Assembly (NCBI GenBank): GCA_002404055.1
Contig: DHIZ01000305.1
Span: forward strand, 1 to 15,754
DNA: 15,754 nucleotides
Source of the DNA: Chloroflexi bacterium UBA4733
Lineage (GTDB): Bacteria > Chloroflexota > UBA4733
Direction: 5' to 3'
In this document: positions 1 through 5,563 of the stretch, piece after piece
How the letters are laid out: each line of letters starts with the position of its first letter
Position numbering within the stretch: position 1 is the stretch's first letter
Made by a program: the position numbers and the translations under genes
Notes under the pieces: generated by a model
The model's input: only the letters and a program-made list of their open reading frames with translations
Databases searched by the model: none
What the model was told of the DNA's origin: nothing

Positions 1-337
1 ACACGCCGCCACCCCACACGTAGAATGCGGTCACCGACACGGCCCGGTTGATAAGAGGGTTCTTCAGGTAAGCCACGCGGGCCAGCCAGATGATGCGCCG
101 CAGGCCATCACGGCTGAACTCCCTTTGCGCACCAGATACGCCTCCAAAGCGCATCCAGCCGCCCGATTCATCCTCCAGTGTCAGTTCGAGCTCGGCCAGC
201 CGCTCCTGCAGGAGCTCGGAATTGCTCTCCGTGATGCGGAGCTCGTCGCGCAGGGCGGCAGCTTCGACTACCATCTGTGCCGCCGGATCGACAAGGCCGT
301 GGTCGGATTCAAATAGAGTGAGCGGGCCTATGCGCAT
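1..337 (-). CDS. Phage portal protein, N-terminal part (runs off left edge)
   Basis: The portal forms the dodecameric ring at the capsid vertex through which the terminase pumps DNA. The minus-strand frame stays open from an ATG at 337 to the window edge, giving 112 codons. The start has an AAGGA Shine-Dalgarno six bases upstream and overlaps the preceding gene by 10 bp. The region around residues 80-110 reads LRRIIWLARVAYLKNPLINR followed by AVSVTAFYVWGGGV. This 'rows of helix, YLKNPLINRAV, YVWG-GxxV' pattern is typical of phage portal proteins. Residues 20-60 are Glu/Leu-rich and probably coiled coil. Its place just downstream of the terminase genes is the usual one. The assignment rests on the remembered family pattern plus synteny, and the C-terminal two thirds or more is not visible. 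Confidence 0.72.
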   Translation of the reverse strand, partial: MRIGPLTLFESDHGLVDPAAQMVVEAAALRDELRITESNSELLQERLAELELTLEDESGGWMRFGGVSGAQREFSRDGLRRIIWLARVAYLKNPLINRAVSVTAFYVWGGGV

Positions 338-552
338 GACAGTTCCTTGTCGTCACGAGCAGCCCGTAGTCGCTCCCGGAGTTCGAGTACTTCCGATAAC
401 TCGAACCTACGTTCGCCGCCAGGGAGGCGGTAACTCCGAAGCAGGCCTTTCGCGTCCCACTGACGGATGGTGTTGGGGTGAACCGCCAGAGCACGTGCCG
501 CATCACCTACCCTACAGCCTGCTGACTTTTGCCGGTAGCGTTTGGTCAACAC
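328..552 (-). CDS. MerR-like helix-turn-helix DNA-binding protein
   Basis: A 74-residue protein. Residues 14-33 (RVGDAARALAVHPNTIRQWD) form a MerR/excisionase-type helix-turn-helix. They are followed by a wing with the GLLRSYRLPGGERRF pattern and a Leu/Glu/Arg-rich helix. This resembles the DNA-binding half of MerR-family and IS607-type proteins, but no effector or recombinase domain follows. The preferred start is GTG at 552, which has AAGAGG upstream. TTG at 549 would instead make a TTGA overlap with the preceding gene. It sits between the terminase nuclease and portal genes, an odd place for a regulator. It may control late genes or be a small inserted accessory gene. Function is inferred from the fold only. 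Confidence 0.7.
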   Translation of the reverse strand: MLTKRYRQKSAGCRVGDAARALAVHPNTIRQWDAKGLLRSYRLPGGERRFELSEVLELRERLRAARDDKELSCA

Positions 553-731
553 CCGTGCCTCTTGGCCTTCGGCTGCGCGAACCCAGCACGATGCTCCCGG
601 AGCCACTGCCGGCGCTGAGCGCGGTTCATCGGCCGGAGTTCCTCGGCCTCGTACTTCGCCAGCGCGATGTGGCCCGGCTTTACCTCTTCTCCGGCCGGGA
701 CATCGTAAATCTTCATGGTTTTGGGGTTCAT
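546..731 (-). CDS. Small basic hypothetical protein
   Basis: A 61-residue protein of unrecognised family. The ATG at 731 is preceded by a very strong GAGGAGGAA Shine-Dalgarno, which overlaps the end of the upstream terminase-nuclease gene and fixes the start. The N-terminal half (VPAGEEVKPGHIALAKYEAEE) is acidic. The C-terminal half (NRAQRRQWLREHRAG then QPKAKRHGC) is strongly basic and could bind nucleic acid. It lies between terminase and portal genes, where many phages carry a short packaging-accessory gene, but nothing in the sequence proves such a role. Confidence 0.65.
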   Translation of the reverse strand: MNPKTMKIYDVPAGEEVKPGHIALAKYEAEELRPMNRAQRRQWLREHRAGFAQPKAKRHGC

Positions 732-741
732 GCGTTCCTCC

Positions 742-1425
742 TCAATACCCGTTGATGCTGACCGGCTCGCCGGCCGGGACATGCTCGTCTACCAGACTGG
801 CGTTCACCACGTACTCAGCCAGCCATGCCGCAATGGCGATAGCCATCACCAGGTCGTCGTGGTCGGACTCGGTGGCCGACTCGAAGCGCTCGTTGGCGGC
901 CTTGGTGATCTTGACCCTGAAGCTCTCCAGTTCGTGCAGCAAGGCGCCGGCGGCCGAGAGCCCCTTGGCCACGTGGAAGCGGTTTTCCTGCACCGCGGTC
1001 AGCAGCGCGAAGACGAGTTCGCGCTTGGGCACATGCAGGAAGCCATTGAGCAGCGTCACGGTCAAGCCGCCGGTGATGGTGATGGGCGTCGGCTCCAGGC
1101 CGGCAAACTCCAGCATGACAACCACGCCGCGGCCGACGCCAGTCGCATCCACCGCCAGCATTGGCCGGTCGCGGAAGCGGCCCAGCAGTTTGCCGACATG
1201 CTCCACCACCTCCGGATACGGAGTGTGCAGCGGTAGCCGCTCCAGGTGCCGGCAGCGGTAGGTCAGCGGCAGGCCCTCGATGACGGACCCGATATCCGCG
1301 GCCCTGCCGTACTCGGCATCGTGCCCGGGCCGGACAATCAGATGCTGCTTCGGCTCGACTTCCAGCACGGTCACGGCCGAGTGGTCGTTGGACTCGCCGA
1401 GGTCCAGCCCGATCACATGGAACAC
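742..1425 (-). CDS. Terminase large subunit, RNase H-like nuclease domain (separate ORF)
   Basis: A 227-residue protein matching the C-terminal nuclease half of phage large terminases, which cuts concatemeric DNA at the start and end of packaging. Acidic residues fall where the RNase H-like fold needs them: D8 in GLDLGESNDHS (first strand), D93 in MLAVDATGVGRG, and the SDHDDLVMA cluster at residues 187-194. The start is a GTG placed directly after the TGA of the ATPase gene and in the same reading frame. The two ORFs together would therefore be one 507-codon terminase with a single internal TGA. The upstream Shine-Dalgarno is weak (GGTGG), so expression probably relies on reinitiation after the ATPase stop, or on readthrough. 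Residues after 200 form a tail of unknown role. Confidence 0.85.
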   Translation of the reverse strand: MFHVIGLDLGESNDHSAVTVLEVEPKQHLIVRPGHDAEYGRAADIGSVIEGLPLTYRCRHLERLPLHTPYPEVVEHVGKLLGRFRDRPMLAVDATGVGRGVVVMLEFAGLEPTPITITGGLTVTLLNGFLHVPKRELVFALLTAVQENRFHVAKGLSAAGALLHELESFRVKITKAANERFESATESDHDDLVMAIAIAAWLAEYVVNASLVDEHVPAGEPVSINGY

Positions 1426-2265
1426 TCAGGCCACCGCTATTTCGTCGGTTTCGTCGTCCAGATCGGACAGCAGCACGCCTGATTCAAAGTGCAGGTCCGG
1501 GAACAGCGGCTCAATGTCAGTCCTTAAACTTCTCTGAACCAAGTCGTAGGCGAAGAGCTGATCGTCGGTTTCAACGAACTCGCCCAGGTATTCCTGGCGG
1601 TAGTAGTGGTCGCCCTTCAAGCGCTCGGCGGCCAGGAAGCCGGACTGGTAGCGTGCCACTTGCTCGGCAGTGACGTGTAGGCGCAGCCAGGGCTCTTCCG
1701 GATTGCGGCTGGTCCATTCCCGGAAGAAGAAGCCGCGCTTGCCGAATGGCGTGGACAACAGCACAAGGCGCCCGTGGCTCATGGCCAGCATCGGCCGGAT
1801 GGCCAGGTACAGGCTGTCCGGCACGCGGGATGCCTCGTCAACCACCAGCAGGCGCACTTTCGAGTAGCCGCGGACCGTCGCCTCACCGCCCGGCAAGCTG
1901 ATGATGCGCGAGCCGTTCTCGAGCTCCAGGCCCGTCAGGTTCTCGGACACCGCCCGCACCGGCCGGTCGCTAGCGTTGTAGACCGCCTTACACTTTTTGA
2001 ACAACTCCATTGACTGCCGCTCGCCGGGCGACAGCAGCAGGCTGAGGCTGCCCGGCTCGTAGATGGCGGTGTGCATCGTCAGGACGCCGGTCATCGTGCT
2101 CTTACCCAGCTGGCGCCCAATATTCAGGATGATCCGCTCGTCGGCCGACCGCAGGAACTCCACTTGCCACGGGTCGAGGTCGGCGCCAGCCAATTCCGGT
2201 AGGCGCCGCGCCATCACGGTTGGGTCCATGGCGAGGACCAGATCGTCAGCCAAGGCAACGCTCAT
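1426..2265 (-). CDS. Terminase large subunit, ATPase domain
   Basis: The motor ATPase of the DNA-packaging terminase, 279 residues. Visible motifs are the adenine-binding region DPWQVEFL (31-38), Walker A GRQLGKST (50-57, Lys55), Walker B LLVVDEA (139-145, Asp143/Glu144), and coupling motif LVLLSTPFGKRGFF (167 on, with Ser171-Thr172). The ATG at 2265 makes an ATGA overlap with the small-terminase gene; an upstream in-frame ATG would overlap that gene by 100 bp. The protein ends with a TGA at 1426-1428 exactly at the usual domain boundary, just before the nuclease's first beta strand. The missing nuclease half is the next ORF in the same frame. Family membership is secure; whether the split is natural is open. 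Confidence 0.92.
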   Translation of the reverse strand: MSVALADDLVLAMDPTVMARRLPELAGADLDPWQVEFLRSADERIILNIGRQLGKSTMTGVLTMHTAIYEPGSLSLLLSPGERQSMELFKKCKAVYNASDRPVRAVSENLTGLELENGSRIISLPGGEATVRGYSKVRLLVVDEASRVPDSLYLAIRPMLAMSHGRLVLLSTPFGKRGFFFREWTSRNPEEPWLRLHVTAEQVARYQSGFLAAERLKGDHYYRQEYLGEFVETDDQLFAYDLVQRSLRTDIEPLFPDLHFESGVLLSDLDDETDEIAVA

Positions 2266-2987
2266 GCAGCGTTCGCCCGGCCCAGGCTGTCCACCACCGC
2301 CGCGCGGGCATCGGGATATGGCAGCAGCGCGCCCATGATGGCGGCTCGCAGGCTGAGCCATTCCGGCGCCACCAGCACATTGATTTGCGGCCGATCGTCG
2401 GTCATGCCCAGCAGCTTCGACAGGAATTCCATCTGCCCCTTGAGGTTATCGGCCGTCTTGAGCACCAGATCTCGCGGGTCAGCGTGTTTCGTTTCCCAAC
2501 GCTCAACGGCTACGCTGGCCTCGAGGCGCTCCAGCAGGTAGCTCATCTTGCGCTTCTTCTGGACGGCCATGCCGGTTGGACCCTTTTCCCACACGATGAC
2601 GCTGATGTCCTCGCCACGTGGCTCGAGGGTGTACTGCTCGGGGTTGTCCGGGTCCCTCAGCCAGCGGTCGCAGGCGTCGAACAGCAAGTTGACGCGCAAC
2701 AGCACCCTTCGAATCTCGGAAACCACGTCCATGGCCCGCGCATCGTCCAGCGCGGCTTTGTCGCTGGCTTCGACCACCTTCCGCGATTCACGCGATTCAC
2801 GCGATTCACGCGATTCTGCGAACAGTGGCGCGATAAGCGCCTTGACGTGGTTGGCCAGGTGCCGAGTCAGTGCGTCATGCGAGACGGGGAAACGCCTACT
2901 GATTGCCTCGATGGGCTCCCGCGCGACGAGCGCGAGGTCGATTGCGTTCAGACTGTTGCTGGCACAAACAGTGCACCTACGCGGCAT
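2262..2987 (-). CDS. Probable terminase small subunit (DNA recognition)
   Basis: A 241-residue protein directly upstream of, and overlapping by 4 bp, the large terminase. Small terminases bind the phage packaging site and recruit the large subunit. The N terminus has CTVCASN, then a helix-turn-helix-like stretch (DLALVAREPIEAISRRFPVS, then HDALTRHLANHV, residues 17-48). A charged linker with an RES tripeptide repeat (about residues 57-68) and a long helical, charged middle follow. The C terminus is rich in Ala/Leu. The assignment is by position and HTH-like N terminus, not by a diagnostic motif. The RES repeat is encoded by a 9-bp tandem DNA repeat. Confidence 0.66.
   Translation of the reverse strand: MPRRCTVCASNSLNAIDLALVAREPIEAISRRFPVSHDALTRHLANHVKALIAPLFAESRESRESRESRKVVEASDKAALDDARAMDVVSEIRRVLLRVNLLFDACDRWLRDPDNPEQYTLEPRGEDISVIVWEKGPTGMAVQKKRKMSYLLERLEASVAVERWETKHADPRDLVLKTADNLKGQMEFLSKLLGMTDDRPQINVLVAPEWLSLRAAIMGALLPYPDARAAVVDSLGRANAA
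2782..2817 (+). repeat. 9-bp tandem repeat, four copies
   Basis: The unit CGCGATTCA occurs four times head to tail, the last copy ending in T instead of A. It lies in frame inside the probable small-terminase gene and encodes repeated Arg-Glu-Ser in its linker. Perfect short tandem copies of this kind change number by replication slippage without breaking the frame. Confidence 0.95.
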
Positions 2988-3002
2988 CTACTACGCCGCC
3001 GG

Positions 3003-3482
3003 TTAACCGACCATCTCGCGCTGCTTCTGGCGCCGCTGGCGAGACCGATTAGCATCTGCCTGGCGTTGCCGCAGCAGTTCTGGCCGCAGGTCAGGAGCCG
3101 GGCTATAAGCCTCGCAGTCAGGTCCAACACCGGCGCGTAGCGGCAAGCGATGGCTGTTCAGGTCGTGCAAGCTTGCCAGGCCATACCACTGCCCCTGGTC
3201 GCAGCCGAACAGCCGCTCATCGCTGTATTCGCCATCGGTCGGCCGCGGCCGACTAGCACTCGGCACTTCGACTGCATGAGCGCAGGTGGCGCACGGCGCG
3301 TCACGCCGATAGGACAGGCCCTTCACTTCTATTTCACGACAACCAAACGCAGACAATGATTCGCCGGTCCAGCAAGCGCGCGTCCCGAGTGAGGCGCAGG
3401 CGTCACGGCCGACGCAGCCGGTATACGTCGAGAGGCCGTCCAGGCAGGGGAAGCGCGTAGCCTCCTCGCTGCAGTGGCTCAT
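3003..3482 (-). CDS. Cysteine-rich hypothetical protein
   Basis: A 159-residue protein, not recognised. It has ten or more cysteines, including C-x2-C in CATCAH (about 63-68) followed by a His. It also has FGCREIEVKGLSYRRDAPCATC and FGCDQGQWYGL stretches, suggesting one or more zinc-binding knuckles. The C-terminal 30 residues are Arg/Gln-rich (RQRQADANRSRQRRQKQRE) and probably nucleic-acid binding. The ATG at 3482 has GAAGG five bases upstream, and that site lies at the foot of a 9-bp dyad (3492-3519). It immediately precedes the small terminase. An HNH-like or packaging-accessory role is possible but unsupported by a full motif. Confidence 0.62.
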   Translation of the reverse strand: MSHCSEEATRFPCLDGLSTYTGCVGRDACASLGTRACWTGESLSAFGCREIEVKGLSYRRDAPCATCAHAVEVPSASRPRPTDGEYSDERLFGCDQGQWYGLASLHDLNSHRLPLRAGVGPDCEAYSPAPDLRPELLRQRQADANRSRQRRQKQREMVG

Positions 3483-3746
3483 GCGGCCTTCACCTACGCC
3501 GCTTGGCGCTGGCGTAGGTAGCGGGCCGCTCCGGCGTGCCGACCTCCAAAAGGCTATGCCATCTACCCAGTCAACCTGGCAGAAGCATATACCACACTCT
3601 ATGTATCGGCATCACAACATAGACTCGCGGCTCAATCGAACCTCAGCAGTTTGACGCCGCCCAGGACCGTTTACCTCTTCCGGCTCAGAATGCGATCAGG
3701 ACCGATTGGGTCCAGGTCCTCAGATGGCACGGCCTGTAAGGCGCGG
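3483..3746. other. Intergenic gap, 264 bp, control-region candidate
   Basis: No convincing gene is seen. The gap holds the 3492-3519 dyad and a second perfect 7-bp inverted repeat, TCTATGT (3598-3604) with ACATAGA (3617-3623). It also holds a locally AT-richer stretch around 3575-3625 on an otherwise GC-rich background, which is where a leftward promoter for the terminase/portal unit could lie. On the minus strand the only open stretches are about 20 codons long: one from a GTG overlapping the stop at 3747 and one from a GTG near 3729. Neither has a clear ribosome-binding site. Confidence 0.45.
3492..3519. promoter_or_regulatory. 9-bp inverted repeat beside a ribosome-binding site
   Basis: ACCTACGCC (3492-3500) and GGCGTAGGT (3511-3519) are perfect inverted arms around a 10-base spacer. 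In the leftward transcript the stem ends directly before GAAGG, the ribosome-binding site of the Cys-rich gene starting at 3482. There is no T-run, so it is not a standard terminator. It could be an operator or a structured leader that controls translation. Confidence 0.55.
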
Positions 3747-3956
3747 TCACGCGGCCTTCTGTTTCTTGCTCGGTCGACCCCGGCGTTTGCTGCTGGTGTA
3801 GTCCGCTACCCACTCGCGGGTGGTGATGTAATCGCGGCCGACGCGCTCGACCCGGAGGCCAGACTTGCCGGCCATGAACCGCTGGGCGGCCTGCTGGACG
3901 GAGCGCCGCGCCAGTCCCGCCAGCTCGGCCGCTTGGGCCAGGGTGATCCTGGTCAT
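3747..3956 (-). CDS. Small helix-turn-helix protein with AT-hook-like tail
   Basis: A 69-residue DNA-binding protein. Residues 1-26 (TRITLAQAAELAGLARRSVQ) have the helix-turn-helix spacing seen in small phage regulators of the Cox/excisionase or ParB-HTH type. GRDYITTREWVADY fits the wing and following helix of that class. The C terminus RRGRPSKKQK contains the GRP core of an AT-hook. It starts at ATG 3956, with GGAG about ten bases upstream, 7 bp after the previous stop. It is the last small gene before the 264-bp gap and the packaging genes, consistent with a regulator of the late unit. The family is not known precisely. Confidence 0.66.
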   Translation of the reverse strand: MTRITLAQAAELAGLARRSVQQAAQRFMAGKSGLRVERVGRDYITTREWVADYTSSKRRGRPSKKQKAA

Positions 3957-3963
3957 CCGGCCA

Positions 3964-4146
3964 TTACTCCTGGTCGGGTGGCAGGACGGAGTAGCCGCTG
4001 CAAATTACGCCCGCGGTGAGATCGTCTCCGTGCGATTCTTGGCAGCCGCGCTCGTCGTGCGAGATCATCGCATGGCCGCACCAGCAGTCTGGCGCGATGG
4101 CCGAGTTTCGCACTTCTATCGCGCGGGAAAGCAGCCGATCTGCCAT
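3964..4146 (-). CDS. Small zinc-knuckle hypothetical protein (CxCGH type)
   Basis: A 60-residue protein. It carries C21-W-C23-G-H25 followed by SHDERGC and ICSGYSVLP, matching the short phage pattern C-x-C-G-H-x(4)-H ... C ... C-x-G-Y/F. Two other genes in this window (4578-4841 and 6064-6423) share this pattern. These are probably single-zinc folds. It starts two bases after the preceding stop (TAA-gc-ATG) with only a weak ribosome-binding site, suggesting translational coupling. Another reading frame across the same DNA is Arg-rich and lacks any motif, so this frame is preferred. No function is claimed. Confidence 0.6.
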   Translation of the reverse strand: MADRLLSRAIEVRNSAIAPDCWCGHAMISHDERGCQESHGDDLTAGVICSGYSVLPPDQE

Positions 4147-4148
4147 GC

Positions 4149-4349
4149 TTATGACCGGCCGTCGGTCTTGGCCATTTGGCCAATGACCCCCCAGAAAGCC
4201 TCGCGCCCTTCCTTGTGCTCTGGAGTTTCTGGCTGGTCGGCGTAGAATGTAACCTTGACCGTTGCCGCCTGTGCTGCCAGGCGGTCGAGTTCGGCTTGCG
4301 TGAGGTTCGGGTCGGTGGCGTCGGTTTCGGGGCTCATGGCGTTGTTCAT
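4149..4349 (-). CDS. Small acidic hypothetical protein, first gene of the left operon
   Basis: A 66-residue protein of unknown family: an acidic, Thr/Ala-rich N-terminal half (DLNLTQ-like helix at AELDRLAAQAATVKVTFYAD) and a C terminus with AFWGVIGQMAKTDG. It is the promoter-proximal gene of the leftward packaging-side unit. The best -10 candidate ends only six bases before the ATG at 4349, so the message may be leaderless, or translation may begin at the next Met (4337). Such first genes often encode regulators, but no DNA-binding motif is visible. Confidence 0.58.
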   Translation of the reverse strand: MNNAMSPETDATDPNLTQAELDRLAAQAATVKVTFYADQPETPEHKEGREAFWGVIGQMAKTDGRS

Positions 4350-4355
4350 ACCTAT

Positions 4356-4384
4356 ATACTACGCGCGATAGCGCGTAATTACAA
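4356..4384 (-). promoter_or_regulatory. Leftward promoter with embedded palindromic operator
   Basis: On the minus strand, TTGTAA (4384-4379) and TAGTAT (4361-4356) are separated by 17 bases, the optimal sigma-70 spacing. Between them lies a perfect 7-bp inverted repeat, TACGCGC (4360-4366) and GCGCGTA (4371-4377) around GATA. A repressor bound there would block polymerase directly. The predicted transcript start falls at or next to the ATG at 4349, so a leaderless message is possible. Confidence 0.55.
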
Positions 4385-4393
4385 GCCTTTTCG

Positions 4394-4462
4394 GGACCAA
4401 TTTCGGGGATTCTGCCATAAGAATTTCTACTGGAAACCGGCGAAACCGCTGTGAATTGGTCC
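4394..4462. promoter_or_regulatory. Long-range 9-bp inverted repeat in divergent region
   Basis: GGACCAATT (4394-4402) and AATTGGTCC (4454-4462) are perfect inverted copies separated by 51 bp. They flank two direct repeats of GAAACCG (4433-4439 and 4442-4448). Two TTTCGGG copies lie at 4389 and 4402. The arrangement between divergent genes suggests paired binding sites for a regulator. Confidence 0.5.
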
Positions 4463-4541
4463 TTTACGGGCGCGATTGGGTCACCACGGCAGCCGCCCTG
4501 GCCGTCTATCTCGCCACTCGCCCCGCGAGGTTTCGGCAGCG

Positions 4542-4550
4542 TGCTACGAT
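4542..4550 (+). promoter_or_regulatory. Candidate rightward extended -10 promoter
   Basis: TGCTACGAT matches an extended -10 element (TGn followed by a TATAAT-like hexamer). It lies 27 bases before the ATG of the plus-strand gene at 4578. No good -35 is visible at 17-bp spacing. A short leader containing AGGAGGGG would result. Confidence 0.35.
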
Positions 4551-4577
4551 GGCCGGCGCCCCGTCAGGAGGGGACTG

Positions 4578-4841
4578 ATGGCTGCTCCTAAGTGCCGCGC
4601 CTGCGGCCACTCGCGGAAGTTCCATGATCCGCCGCCGTATCTTGCCGACGCCAAGGTTGAGACGCGAAACGGCCGCATCGATTGGTGCCATGCGCCTGGA
4701 TGCCCGTGCCCGGCCTTCGAGCTCGAAGCCGACTGGCACTGCTTAGCCTGCAGGCTTCGCAATTTCCCCCAGCGCACGCGCTGCTATCGCTGCGGTGAGA
4801 AGCGGATCGAGCGGCCACTCCCCCGCATCCAGGCCCCTTAA
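4578..4841 (+). CDS. Two-zinc protein with RanBP2-type zinc finger
   Basis: The only plus-strand gene supported here; 87 residues. The ATG at 4578 has an AGGAGGGG ribosome-binding site. The N-terminal module is C6-x2-C9-G-H11 ... H16 ... C37 ... C42-P-C44-P-A-F, the small phage zinc-knuckle pattern. The C-terminal module is W53-x-C55-x2-C58-x3-N62-x6-C69-x2-C72, an exact match to the RanBP2 zinc-finger consensus (W-x-C-x(2-4)-C-x3-N-x6-C-x2-C). In eukaryotes that finger binds single-stranded RNA or ubiquitin, and it is uncommon in phages. The gene diverges from the packaging-side unit and converges on the long leftward operon. Its position suggests a small early regulator, which is inference. 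Confidence 0.75.
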   Translation: MAAPKCRACGHSRKFHDPPPYLADAKVETRNGRIDWCHAPGCPCPAFELEADWHCLACRLRNFPQRTRCYRCGEKRIERPLPRIQAP

Positions 4842-4876
4842 TGCCAATGGGCCCAATGCTTGTGCTCGCTTGGCAT
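4841..4876. terminator. Possible bidirectional stem between convergent genes
   Basis: ATGCCAA (4841-4847) and TTGGCAT (4870-4876) are inverted copies with a 22-base interior that includes GGGCCC. They fill the 34-bp gap between converging stops at 4841 and 4876. No U-tract follows on either strand, so intrinsic termination is only weakly supported. Confidence 0.28.
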
Positions 4877-5190
4877 CAAAGTACTCCGGCAGCGCGGGCC
4901 TTGGCAATCGCACTGTCTGCCATGTCGCGCCAGCGGTACAGGTCCATGTGGCTACAGGGGTCCTGAATGACAAGAGGGTTTAGGCAGTCCCAATGCCGGA
5001 ATTGACGCCAGTTAAGCGCCAGCTCCCGCGCCAGCGTCCGCAGCTCGTCGTAGGCGTCCAGAAGGCGGCGATGGTCTAGGCACAAGAGGGATGCTTGAGT
5101 TGCAGACTCGCTAGCAGACTGAGATTCCGCCCACGCCAGGGTCTTGACGGCCCGCGCTCGCATGGCCTCCAGGTCGGCTTGGGGGATCAT
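4876..5190 (-). CDS. Phage accessory protein with LLDAYDELRTLAREL motif (paralogue 1)
   Basis: A 104-residue protein, the last gene of the long leftward operon. It begins IPQADLEAMRARA, then has RRLLDAYDELRTLARELALN (about 51-70) and ends with an Ala-rich helix. It is a clear paralogue of the protein at 13925-14437: both have QADLxAMRARA and LLDAY(D/E)ELRTLARELA, and 42 of 44 bases match (5018-5061 against 14151-14194). The related phage family carries ARTDxPALLDxxExLR; this copy has lost the ARTD part. It starts at ATG 5190, overlapping the previous stop as ATGA. Function unknown. Confidence 0.68.
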   Translation of the reverse strand: MIPQADLEAMRARAVKTLAWAESQSASESATQASLLCLDHRRLLDAYDELRTLARELALNWRQFRHWDCLNPLVIQDPCSHMDLYRWRDMADSAIAKARAAGVL

Positions 5191-5336
5191 GAGTCCTGGT
5201 CGCCCGCGTTCATCTGGCAGTCGTGATCCTGCGGGGCTACACAACAATTGCCGAGCCCGTCCATTTCGCACAGCGGGCACTTCTGCCCCTCAGTGTCCTC
5301 AATCTCGCGGCAGCAGTTTTCACAAACTGTGATCAT
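5187..5336 (-). CDS. 49-residue cysteine-rich zinc-ribbon protein
   Basis: A short gene, missed by usual length cut-offs, with ATGA overlaps at both ends (start 5336 with the previous stop, stop 5187 with the next start). The protein has C5-x2-C8-C9 and C20-x2-C23, a rubredoxin-like knuckle pair, then C31-C32 and HDC40. The knuckles would fit one zinc site. The tight packing and paired knuckles make it credible. Function unknown. Confidence 0.68.
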   Translation of the reverse strand: MITVCENCCREIEDTEGQKCPLCEMDGLGNCCVAPQDHDCQMNAGDQDS

Positions 5337-5563
5337 CGGGTAGCCTCAGCCTCAGCCTCGGTCGCGGCGTTGAACGCGGCGACTAGTCGCTGCTCGGTGG
5401 TTGGCTCGACAGTGCAGTAGCTCGTCCCGAAAACATGAGCGTTACGGAACACGCCGCAGCCTATGCAGCGCCAGAGGGGTAGGCCGCCGGACAGCCCTGC
5501 AAGCATCCAGCCATCCACGGTCACATCGCTCATTTCATCGTGAGCGTAGTTTGCTTTTATCAT
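5333..5563 (-). CDS. Small hypothetical protein with CIGC knuckle
   Basis: A 76-residue protein of unknown family. It has an acidic N terminus (NYAHDEMSDVTVDGW), a Gly/Leu segment, LWRCIGCGVFRNAHVFG containing C-x2-C, then a C-terminal helix rich in Ala/Glu (AAFNAATEAEAEATR). The ATG at 5563 directly abuts the TAG of the upstream secreted-protein gene, and the stop overlaps the next start as ATGA, both typical of this operon. Function unknown. Confidence 0.6.
   Translation of the reverse strand: MIKANYAHDEMSDVTVDGWMLAGLSGGLPLWRCIGCGVFRNAHVFGTSYCTVEPTTEQRLVAAFNAATEAEAEATR

Noticed and set aside
2220..3140. 306-codon plus-strand open frame across the terminase small subunit
   Set aside because: Antisense to the terminase genes, with repeated FTR residues caused by the 9-bp repeat; no ribosome-binding site.
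3598..3640. Possible tRNA T-arm suggested by TTCGATT on the minus strand near a hairpin
   Set aside because: No paired T-stem, acceptor stem or anticodon arm can be drawn; treated as a plain inverted repeat.
3953..4183. Arg-rich 76-codon minus-strand frame overlapping the zinc-knuckle gene
   Set aside because: No motif or ribosome-binding site, and its composition is that of an out-of-phase GC-rich reading.
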